Below the pieces are notes generated by a model. It searched no databases, was not told the origin of the DNA, and saw nothing but the letters and a program-made list of their open reading frames with translations. A stretch of 64,000 bases of DNA from Kitasatospora sp. MAP5-34. GTDB lineage: Bacteria > Actinomycetota > Actinomycetes > Streptomycetales > Streptomycetaceae. Below, in pieces: positions 17,276 through 23,811 of the stretch. How positions within the stretch are numbered: position 1 is the first letter of the stretch; every line of letters starts with the position of its first letter. The translations under genes were made by a program, and so were the position numbers. The stretch lies in assembly GCF_029894335.1 (NCBI RefSeq), contig NZ_JARXZC010000011.1, positions 1 to 64,000 of the forward strand, given 5' to 3'.

Positions 17276-17560
17276 TCAGTCCGTGATCTCCACGCCCTTC
17301 CAGAAGGCGACGTGGTCGGCGATGTGCGCCGCCTCGGGCAGCGGGTCGGGATAGAACCAGGCGGCGTCCGGGTTCTCCGCGCCCGCCACCTGGACGGTGT
17401 AGTAGGAGGCGTTGCCCTTCCACGGGCAGTGGGTCGTCGTCGCGGAGGGGCTCAGGAACGCCATCCGCACCGCCTCCGGGGGGAAGTAGTGGTTGCCCTC
17501 GACGATCGTGGTGTCCGGACTCTCGGCGAGGATCTCGCCGTTCCAACGCGCAGTGGCCAT
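17276..17560 (-). CDS. DUF427-domain protein
   Basis: A 94-residue all-beta protein matching DUF427 over its whole length: WNGEILAESPDTTIVEGNHY, THCPWKGNASYY and a C-terminal VAFWKGVEI. DUF427 proteins are small conserved enzymes or binding proteins with no settled biochemical role. Start ATG 17560 is chosen because family members begin directly with this strand; an upstream frame of 16 residues has no homology-like features. The gene is divergent from the Gfo/Idh/MocA oxidoreductase and convergent with the LysR gene. Confidence 0.85.
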   Translation of the reverse strand: MATARWNGEILAESPDTTIVEGNHYFPPEAVRMAFLSPSATTTHCPWKGNASYYTVQVAGAENPDAAWFYPDPLPEAAHIADHVAFWKGVEITD

Positions 17561-17704
17561 GGGCCTATTCTGCCCGAGCCCCCGGCATCCGGTCCGGTCT
17601 CTCGGCATCCTGACTGATCAGCATCCTTTCTGGCATATGCTGCTGACGCGGCTGGGTCCCGCAACGGTGCGGGGCGGCCACCGGACCCCGGCAGGAGCGC
17701 ACCG

Positions 17705-18673
17705 ATGAGCGACCATCACGACCCCGACCACCACGACCTCGAGCACGGCACCGACGGCCTCGGCGGCGAGACGATCCCGGTGGGCGTGATCGGGCTCGGC
17801 GACATCGCGCAGAAGGCGTACCTGCCGGTCCTCACCGCGATGCCCGGGCTGGACCTGCGCCTGATGACCCGCGACAAGGCCAAGCTGGACCGCCTCGGCG
17901 ACCAGTACCGCATCGCGCACCGCTACACCGACCTCGGTGAGCTGATCGACAGCGGCCTGCGGGCCGCCTTCGTGCACGCCGCCACCGACCAGCACGTCCC
18001 GATCGTGGAGCGGCTGCTCGGCGCCGGGGTGGACGTGTACGTCGACAAGCCGCTCGACCACACCCTGGACGGCGCCCGCCGCGTCGTCGACCTCGCGGAG
18101 CGGACCGGCCGTTCGCTGATGGTCGGCTTCAACCGCCGCCACGCGCCCGGCTACCTGCTGGCCAAGGAGCGCCCCCGGGATCTCATCCTGCTGCAGAAGA
18201 ACCGCGAGGGTGTCCCGGAGGCGCCGCGCACGGCGATCTTCGACGACTTCGTGCACGTGGTCGACACGCTCCGCTTCCTCGTCCCGGGCGAGATCGAGCA
18301 CGTCGACGTCCGCTCGCGGACCCGGGGCGGTCTGCTGGAGCACCTGGTGCTCACCCTGGCCGGGGACGGCTTCACCGCGCTGGGCGTGATGAACCGGGTC
18401 AGCGGCTCCACCGAGGAGATCCTGGAGGTCTCCGGCAGCGACAGCAAGCGCGTGGTGCTCAACCTCGCCGAGGTGATCGACCACAAGGGCCAGCCGACCG
18501 TCCGCCGACGTGGCGACTGGGTCTCCGTCGCCCGCCAGCGCGGCATCGAGCAGGTGGTCCAGTCCTTCCTGGACTCCCTCCGGGCGGGCCGGGTGCTCCC
18601 CGCCCGCGACGCGCTGCGCACCCACGAACTGTGCGAGCACATCGTCGAACAGGTCGAGGCTCAGGCCCGCTGA
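17705..18673 (+). CDS. Gfo/Idh/MocA-family oxidoreductase
   Basis: A 322-residue NAD(P)-dependent dehydrogenase. The Rossmann fold begins at residue 24 with PVGVIGLGDIAQKAYLPVL, YVDKPLDHT carries the family EKP-like lysine motif as DKP, and the C-terminal alpha/beta domain includes DDFVHVVDTLRFL with a likely catalytic His. Substrate is unknown; sugars, inositols and biliverdin-like compounds are used by relatives. The first 16 residues are oddly rich in His and Asp (MSDHHDPDHHDLEHG), perhaps metal-binding. Its last 13 bases overlap the 3' end of the convergent PAP2 gene. Confidence 0.85.
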   Translation: MSDHHDPDHHDLEHGTDGLGGETIPVGVIGLGDIAQKAYLPVLTAMPGLDLRLMTRDKAKLDRLGDQYRIAHRYTDLGELIDSGLRAAFVHAATDQHVPIVERLLGAGVDVYVDKPLDHTLDGARRVVDLAERTGRSLMVGFNRRHAPGYLLAKERPRDLILLQKNREGVPEAPRTAIFDDFVHVVDTLRFLVPGEIEHVDVRSRTRGGLLEHLVLTLAGDGFTALGVMNRVSGSTEEILEVSGSDSKRVVLNLAEVIDHKGQPTVRRRGDWVSVARQRGIEQVVQSFLDSLRAGRVLPARDALRTHELCEHIVEQVEAQAR

Positions 18674-19674
18674 CGCTCCCTGGCCGGCCGGTCGTCCGGG
18701 AGCGGCCGGCTGCTCCCACCCCGGCGCCTGGCGGCCCGGCCGTTCAGGTACCGGTTGAGGAGGACGTGGATCACCACCGCGTACGCCCAGCCGGCCAGGA
18801 TGTCGGTGACGAAGTGCTCGCCGAAGTAGACCAGGGTGAACCCCATCGCCAGCGGGTAGGCGGCGAGCAGGACGCGCAGCTTGCGGCCCGCCCTCGCCCA
18901 GAAGAAGAGCGCCAGCATCATCGGGTAGGCGGCGTGCAGCGAGGGCATGGCGGCGACGTCGTTGTCGAACCGGCTGCCGTTCTCGAAGAGCGAGCCCGCG
19001 CGCGGCAGGCCGCTGTAGCTGAAGACGTCCTGCACGATCCGGGTGACGGCCGGCATGTGCCCGTTCACGGCGGTCAGCCATGGCGGGTCGGCGGGGTAGA
19101 GCACGTAGGTCGCGAAGCCCAGGAACGTCACGGTGAGGTAGAGCGCCAGCAGCCGCCGGTAGCGCGGGTCCTGCCGCCGCCAGAGCACGGCGAGCAGTAT
19201 GAACACCACGAAGAAGTGCGACATGTAGACCACGGTGCCCGCGTAGTCGTACCAGTGCGGGTGGGAGGGGGTCCAGAGCCAGTGCTGCAGCCGGACGGTC
19301 CAGGCCTGCCCCGCGCCGAGGAACCGGTCGATGTCCAGCTGCGGTCGGTACCGGACCGGCCAGGGAGTGTGGGCTCCGTAGCCCCGCAGCAGTGAGTACG
19401 TCCAGACGGCCGCCATCACCGGCAGCCAGTCCCGCAGTATTCGCACCCACCCGAGCCGGTGCCCGCTGTGCACCGCCGCCGCGATCAGTGCGCCGATCAG
19501 CCAGCAGAACACGATGTCGTTCGCGTACGGGAGCCCGTAGGTACGCAAGTACCAGACCAGGGCGGTCGCATACACGGGCCAGGCCAGCAGCCGCACGGGG
19601 GAGCGGCGGGGGGGCGCGGCCGTCCTGGGGAGCGGACGGCTCAGGGTGCGTTCGGCGTGGATCAGACGGCTCAC
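18661..19674 (-). CDS. PAP2-superfamily membrane phosphatase or phosphotransferase
   Basis: A 337-residue polytopic membrane protein with about six helices. The PAP2 active site is visible as AAMPSLHAAYPM and GEHFVTDILAG, with catalytic histidines in both segments. The overall layout resembles the inositol-phosphorylceramide-synthase-like (AUR1-type) PAP2 branch rather than small soluble phosphatases, so it could transfer a lipid phospho-head group. The start is GTG at 19674 with AAGGAAG about nine bases before. The tail is Arg-rich and cytoplasmic. The 3' end overlaps the oxidoreductase gene on the other strand by 13 bases. Confidence 0.85.
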   Translation of the reverse strand: MSRLIHAERTLSRPLPRTAAPPRRSPVRLLAWPVYATALVWYLRTYGLPYANDIVFCWLIGALIAAAVHSGHRLGWVRILRDWLPVMAAVWTYSLLRGYGAHTPWPVRYRPQLDIDRFLGAGQAWTVRLQHWLWTPSHPHWYDYAGTVVYMSHFFVVFILLAVLWRRQDPRYRRLLALYLTVTFLGFATYVLYPADPPWLTAVNGHMPAVTRIVQDVFSYSGLPRAGSLFENGSRFDNDVAAMPSLHAAYPMMLALFFWARAGRKLRVLLAAYPLAMGFTLVYFGEHFVTDILAGWAYAVVIHVLLNRYLNGRAARRRGGSSRPLPDDRPARERQRA

Positions 19675-20116
19675 TACGGGCGCTTCCTTCGCGTGGGGTC
19701 ACGTAGGTTGGGCCGGGTCACCGTAGCAATCTCGTCCAGGAATCGTCTGCCTGTTCACCCGCGCAGAAATCGCCCGTACCAGCTGAAACCGGGTAAACGG
19801 CCCGGCGCGGTGGCCGAGTTGTCCCGGAGTTCCAGGGTGAGGCCGCGCGAGTCTTAATGAATAAATCATGGTCGGTGTCGCGAACCCGAAGCGTCGCGTG
19901 ACGTGGGCCGCAGGCGCCCGCCGGTGCCTGCGGCCCACGAGAACCGGGGCGGAGCGGATGGGCGGTACGAAGCGGCGCGGTCTGCCGCACCGCATCGCAC
20001 CGCTGGCGCATTCTTCGGCTTACCGCCGGGCCGTGGCAACGGGCTGAGCCGGTCTCGGACGTGCTCGGACATTCCCGGACGGGCCTGGACGACGGTTCGT
20101 CCCCGGGCAACGGAAC
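19675..20116. other. Non-coding region with an orphan strong hairpin
   Basis: No gene of normal size is supported. Positions 19903-19918 and 19923-19938 form a 16-bp stem (one G-T pair) with a four-base loop. It stands alone: the nearest stop codons are far away on both strands. A 14-codon frame (ATG 19857, MNKSWSVSRTRSVA) ends three bases before the hairpin inside an AT-rich patch. It may mark the end of an unannotated small RNA or leader transcript. Confidence 0.4.
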
Positions 20117-20151
20117 GGGGCCGGCGCGCTGTGGTGAGCAGCGCCGGCCCC
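20117..20151 (-). terminator. Terminator of the chaplin gene
   Basis: GGGGCCGGCG at 20117 pairs with CGCCGGCCCC ending at 20151, with an extra CTG/CAG pair across a two-base bulge. It lies about 30 bases after the chaplin stop on the minus strand. Confidence 0.65.
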
Positions 20152-20182
20152 TCTCTGCCTGGCGTTCGAGTGTGAGGCGGGG

Positions 20183-20425
20183 TCAGCCCGCGTTGACGCA
20201 GGTGTTGCCGTACGCCGGGTTGAGTGCGGCGAGCACGTTGATGCTGTTGCCGCAGATGTTGATCGGGATGTGGACCGGGATCTGGATGACGTTGCCGGAC
20301 AGGATGCCCGGTGAGCCGAAGGCGACGCCATTGGCGTTGGCGTCGGCACTGGCCACCCCGGCCGTACCGAGCACGAGCGCACCAGCGGCGCCGGCGAGTA
20401 CGAGAGCCCTACGGATGTCCTTCAT
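20183..20425 (-). CDS. Short chaplin (secreted hydrophobic aerial-hypha coat protein)
   Basis: An 80-residue secreted protein. A signal peptide of about 27 residues ends near AGVASA. A single chaplin domain follows with the family pattern GSPGILSGNVIQIPVHIPIN and CGNSINVLAALNPAYGNTC. Both conserved cysteines are present, so it can form the intramolecular disulphide found in two-Cys short chaplins, unlike the Cys-less ChpE. Chaplins assemble into amyloid-like films that make aerial hyphae and spores hydrophobic. The start ATG 20425 has GGAGAAG upstream. It is alone here, with no other chaplin or rodlin gene adjacent. Its presence is strong evidence for a sporulating actinomycete. Confidence 0.92.
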   Translation of the reverse strand: MKDIRRALVLAGAAGALVLGTAGVASADANANGVAFGSPGILSGNVIQIPVHIPINICGNSINVLAALNPAYGNTCVNAG

Positions 20426-20734
20426 GAGTCTTCTCCATTCCAGAGGGGATGGTGCATAGTCATGAGCAGGCCGCCGCCGGCCGTGACGGCAGGGGCGGCC
20501 CCCGAGTCAGTCTTGGCGCTCGCGGCACCGCGCGCTCGCCGGGCGCACCGTGGGTTCACCCACCCGGGCGGTGCGCGGGTCCCGGGGCTCGGCCATCGGT
20601 GGGAAGCCGGTCCGGGCCGGGCGGTGCCGGACGGGACGCTCCGGGGTCCCGGCAGTAGCCTGAAAAACGTTTCACCCGTTCGTCCGTTGGTCCGTCCTGG
20701 CTTGCCGTCCGAGTGAGAGAGCGGGGTGGGCGCG
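20426..20734. promoter_or_regulatory. Divergent region between chaplin and APC permease genes
   Basis: No gene is seen. GCGCACCG (20543-20550) pairs with CGGTGCGC (20569-20576), and an inner GTGGGT/ACCCAC hairpin sits in the loop. Nearer the permease, TGAAAAACGTTTCA (20661-20674) is an AT-rich near-palindrome around AAACGTTT and could be an operator. Confidence 0.35.
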
Positions 20735-22303
20735 ATGTCCAGACCCTCCGGCAGTCCCGTACCGGCCGCACCGTCGGTCACCGGTTCCGGTGCGGGGGAG
20801 AAGGGGCTCAAGGGCGGCGCCCTCGGTCTGTTCTCCTCGGTGGCGATCGGTCTGGCGTCCACGGCTCCCGCCTACAGCCTGGCGGCGACGCTCGGGGTGA
20901 TCGTGGCGGGGGTGGGGCTGCAGGCCCCGATCATCACGATCCTCGCGTTCATCCCGATGCTGCTGATCGCGTACGCCTACAAGGAACTCAACGCCTCCGA
21001 CCCCGACTGCGGCACCACCTTCACCTGGGCGGCGCGGGCGTTCGGCCCCCGTACCGGGTGGATGGGCGGCTGGGGCATCATCGTCGCCGACATCATCGTG
21101 ATGGCGAACCTGGCCCAGATCGCCGGGATCTACGGCTTCCGGCTGATCGGGCTGGATTCGCTCGCCGCCGACAAGGTGTGGACCACCCTGGCGGGGGTGG
21201 TCTGGATCATCGTGATGACGCTGATCTGCTACATCGGCATCGAGATCTCGGCCGCCCTGCAACGCTGGATGCTCTGCATCGAGATCGCGGTGCTGGTGCT
21301 GTTCTCCATCACCGCGCTGGTCAAGACCTACCGGAGCAACGCCCCGGCGACCGCCATCCATGTCTCCGGCTCCTGGTTCAACCCGTTCAACGTCTCCTCG
21401 GCGACCGCGCTGACGGCCGGGATCCTGGCCGCCGTCTTCATCTACTGGGGCTGGGACACGGCGCTCTCGGTCAACGAGGAGACCGCCGACAGCGCCCGCA
21501 CCCCGGGCCGGGCCGCAGTCATCTCAACGGTGCTGCTGCTGGTGATCTACGCCCTGGTCGCCACCTCGGCGCAGGCCTTCGCGGGCGTCGGCAAGGACGG
21601 CATCGGGCTGGCGAACCCCGCCAACTCGGGGGACGTGCTCTCCGGCCTCGGCAACGCGGTCTTCGGCAGTACCGGGCTGGGCTGGTTCCTCACCAAGCTG
21701 CTGATCTTCATGGTGCTGACCTCCTCCGCCGCCTCCACCCAGACCACCATCCTGCCCACCGCCCGTACCACCTTCTCGATGGCCACCCACCGCGCGCTGC
21801 CCGAGCAGTTCGGCCGGGTGCACCACCGGTTCCTCACCCCGACCTGGTCCACGGTCGGCATGGGCCTGGTCTCCATCGCCTTCTACGTCCTGCTGACCGC
21901 GATCAGCGGCAACGTCCTGACCGACTCGATCGCCTCGGTGGGCCTCGGCATCGCGTTCTACTACGGCCTCACCGGCTTCGCCTGCGTCTGGTACTACCGC
22001 CGGGTGCTCACCCGCAGCGTGCGCGACTTCGTGTTCAAGGGGTTGTTCCCGGGGCTCGGTGGGCTGAGCCTGTTCTACTTCTTCTGCTACGGCGCCTTCG
22101 ACGTCTACGCCAAGCCCGACTTCGGGGCGACCTCGATCAACCTGCCGATCTTCGGTCAGACCGGCGGCGTGACCGTGATCGGCATCGGTGCGCTGCTGCT
22201 GGGCGGGGTGTTGATGCTGATCCAGTGGGCGGTGCAGGGCTCCTGGTTCCGTAACCCGGACGTGCCGGTGAGCGCCGCCGACCCGGCCGACGCGCCGTAC
22301 TGA
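20735..22303 (+). CDS. APC-family amino acid permease
   Basis: A 522-residue transporter with about twelve membrane helices. The first helix carries GLFSSVAIGLASTAPAYSLA, which fits the unwound substrate site of APC permeases. DCGTTFTWAARAFGPRTGW follows helix 2-3. Proton- or sodium-coupled uptake of amino acids or amines is expected; the substrate is not predictable. ATG 20735 is used; GTG 20726 is an alternative, and neither has a strong ribosome site. A short hairpin overlaps the stop codon. It converges on a pseudogene. Confidence 0.88.
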   Translation: MSRPSGSPVPAAPSVTGSGAGEKGLKGGALGLFSSVAIGLASTAPAYSLAATLGVIVAGVGLQAPIITILAFIPMLLIAYAYKELNASDPDCGTTFTWAARAFGPRTGWMGGWGIIVADIIVMANLAQIAGIYGFRLIGLDSLAADKVWTTLAGVVWIIVMTLICYIGIEISAALQRWMLCIEIAVLVLFSITALVKTYRSNAPATAIHVSGSWFNPFNVSSATALTAGILAAVFIYWGWDTALSVNEETADSARTPGRAAVISTVLLLVIYALVATSAQAFAGVGKDGIGLANPANSGDVLSGLGNAVFGSTGLGWFLTKLLIFMVLTSSAASTQTTILPTARTTFSMATHRALPEQFGRVHHRFLTPTWSTVGMGLVSIAFYVLLTAISGNVLTDSIASVGLGIAFYYGLTGFACVWYYRRVLTRSVRDFVFKGLFPGLGGLSLFYFFCYGAFDVYAKPDFGATSINLPIFGQTGGVTVIGIGALLLGGVLMLIQWAVQGSWFRNPDVPVSAADPADAPY

Positions 22304-22316
22304 CGGCAGCCGTCAG
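22300..22316. terminator. Small hairpin at the permease 3' end
   Basis: CTGACGG-CAG-CCGTCAG is a perfect 7-bp stem with a three-base loop, starting at the permease stop codon and touching the last codon of the convergent pseudogene. It is a weak bidirectional terminator candidate. Confidence 0.4.
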
Positions 22317-22599
22317 CAGGTGGTGTTGGAGGCGACCTGCCGGTAGTCGGTGAAGACGACCGGCCCGCCGACCAGCTCAGGAGAGTAGACGGCCTCGAAG
22401 GCACGCACGGCGTCCGAGCTGCCGTGGGCGGCATGGGCCTGCTCGTCGGCGAAGATGAAGAGGTGGACGAACTTCGTCGGATCGTCCTCCTGCTGCCAGG
22501 CCGAGTACATCCTGGTACCGGGCTCGTTCGCTTCGACGTACCGGACGAGGTCTCGATCGCCGCCGCGACCTTGGCCACGGCGGACGGCTTCACCTGGTA
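22313..22599 (-). pseudogene. Frameshifted, N-terminally cut quinol monooxygenase-like (ABM domain) gene
   Basis: Two frames together spell one small antibiotic-biosynthesis-monooxygenase (ABM) protein. HYQVKPSAVAKVAAAIE is read up to about 22556. After the loss of one base the other frame continues DLVRYVEANEPGTRMYSAWQ, followed by TKFVHLFIFADEQAHAAH and the end VGGPVVFTDYRQVASN. This matches the YxVKP...EPGTxxY...F..E.Y...A.H pattern of YgiN-like quinol monooxygenases. Only the first few residues are missing, replaced by the right end of an IS200/IS605-type element. A sequencing slip could mimic the frameshift, but the truncated start argues for a true pseudogene. Confidence 0.7.
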
Positions 22600-22870
22600 G
22601 TGAGCAGTCTGTTGAAGTGCTCTCCCGGCTGGGGCCGGGAGATTCCTACTTGCCTTGCGGCAGTGGGTTTGACGTGCTTGGCGCGCCTGACGACTGCCCT
22701 TCCGGCAGCCGGGATGAGCACGTGGCCCATCCGGTACAGGTGCAGGATGTTCCGGGCTGCGTTGTGGTCGGCGTTGCCGGTCCAGCCGCAGCCGGTATTG
22801 CCGCCTCCTACGCTCGTGCGACCGGCCAACAGTTCCAACGTACGCCGCGCCCCCAGGCTTTGCCGGTCGG
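22590..22870 (-). mobile_element. Right-end relic of an IS200/IS605-type element with TnpB C-terminus
   Basis: The minus strand encodes a TnpB tail: a degenerate zinc ribbon ending CGWTGNADHNAARNIL, then a basic stretch and VGISRPQPGEHFN. The last part is encoded by a 9-bp perfect hairpin at 22621-22642 (TCTCCCGGC, loop TGGG, GCCGGGAGA), followed by ACTTCAA on the minus strand. This is the typical right end of such elements, where the tnpB 3' end overlaps the omega RNA. The first CxxC of the ribbon and all of the RuvC region are absent, so the element is dead. No TnpA or left end was found. Confidence 0.65.
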
Positions 22871-22919
22871 TCTAAGCTGCCGAGACCGGGCCGACGCCGT
22901 GTCAGGCCGTCGAACGGGG

Positions 22920-23543
22920 ATGAACGCTTTGCACTTCGCGCTGGCATACCGGCAAGAGCCTCGCTGCCCCGTCTTCCTGAACGGGATGATCCACGAGGAG
23001 TTCTCGGACGACGGCTACGACAGGCCGATGCAGTACGACTGGCACTACGCCCCCGGCAACGCTCCGCTGGCGGACCTCCCGCCCGAGCTGTGGCTGATAG
23101 CGAAGAACCGCGCGTACGACTTCGACTTCCACTCGTCGTTCGGCGGGCAGGTCGTCAGCGGTGAGTTCCTGTCCCTGATGCGGTCCACCGAGACGGGCAG
23201 TTGGCAGGCCGCCAAGCTGCACGCGGTGTCCACGAAGGGCAGGCGGATCTCCGCGAAGGACTACTTCTTCGTGAAGTTCCCGCGCGCCGAGCTGTTGAAG
23301 GCCGAGGAGGTGGTCGACCTCGAGCGGTCGAGAATCGACTTCCGCAAGGACGGGCAGATAAAGAAGGTCTGGGAGCTGCGGTTCAGGAAGCCGGTGGAGC
23401 GCGACCTGTTCTTCGTCGACTGCCCCTCCCTCCTGGACATCGCGTTCTGCTCCGAGCGATTCGCCGACGCCGCCCGGCGGTTCGGGCCGAGGGGTATCGA
23501 GTTCGTCGGGCTGCCTGACGTCGGGGCAGTTCAGGGGGCGTGA
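22920..23543 (+). CDS. Possible immunity protein (Imm11/Imm43-like) upstream of the giant toxin
   Basis: A 207-residue soluble protein. Its middle and end (RAYDFDFHSSFGGQVVSGEF, then a Ser/Thr-rich turn, DYFFVKFPRAELLKAEEVVD, LERSRIDF and a final CSERFADAARRFGPRGIEFV) follow the layout of DUF1629/Imm11 and related immunity proteins: an SxxF helix, beta strands with a conserved acidic-Ser motif, and a terminal helix before GxxF. The family assignment is by pattern only. It lies 268 bp upstream of a Tox-PL-bearing giant gene on the same strand, which supports an immunity role, although immunity genes usually lie downstream. The start ATG 22920 overlaps a weak GGGGA site. Confidence 0.5.
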   Translation: MNALHFALAYRQEPRCPVFLNGMIHEEFSDDGYDRPMQYDWHYAPGNAPLADLPPELWLIAKNRAYDFDFHSSFGGQVVSGEFLSLMRSTETGSWQAAKLHAVSTKGRRISAKDYFFVKFPRAELLKAEEVVDLERSRIDFRKDGQIKKVWELRFRKPVERDLFFVDCPSLLDIAFCSERFADAARRFGPRGIEFVGLPDVGAVQGA

Positions 23544-23728
23544 CCACCCGGCTGTCGGCTGCTCAGGGTCGGCCGGACATCAGCTGGTTCGGGCTGGCAT
23601 TCGGCGTTCGCCGGTTGTTCACGCCCCTGCTGCCCAACTTCCTACGTGAGGTGTGGCGGGCTCGGGAGGATTGCCACTGCGGTCGCTTCTCTGTCGTGCG
23701 GCCGTACGGGGTGGACGCGGCGTGCTGA
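23540..23728 (+). CDS. Putative 62-residue protein coupled to the immunity-like gene
   Basis: GTG at 23540 overlaps the TGA of the preceding gene in a GTGA junction, with AGGGGG directly upstream. The 62-residue product contains an aromatic, hydrophobic stretch (FGLAFGVRRLFTPLLPNFLR) and CHCGRF near the end. No family is recognised. The junction is what supports it; the frame may instead be decayed sequence between the immunity-like gene and the giant gene. Confidence 0.35.
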   Translation: MTTRLSAAQGRPDISWFGLAFGVRRLFTPLLPNFLREVWRAREDCHCGRFSVVRPYGVDAAC

Positions 23729-23811
23729 ACGATCGGGTTCGGGCGGTCGGTTGGTGCCTGCCGCAGCCCTCACCTCCGAGCACGTGAACCAGAGTGGAAG
23801 GCACTGACCCG

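Noticed and set aside
17243..17280. ACTGACG/CGTCAGT inverted repeat between LysR and DUF427 genes as terminator
   Set aside because: A 24-base spacer and overlap with the DUF427 stop make it too weak to call.
16261..17546. A 443-codon minus-strand frame opposite the LysR gene
   Set aside because: Shadow of the LysR gene; the composition is Gly/Arg-rich and no motif is seen.
19801..19860. A tRNA-like start (GGTGGCCGAG) resembling the D-arm of Leu/Ser tRNAs
   Set aside because: No anticodon arm, no TTCGA-type T-loop and no acceptor stem could be folded.
22920..22960. Extension of the immunity-like gene to the upstream start at 22455
   Set aside because: The upstream part of the frame runs antisense through the monooxygenase pseudogene and TnpB relic and has no protein-like features.
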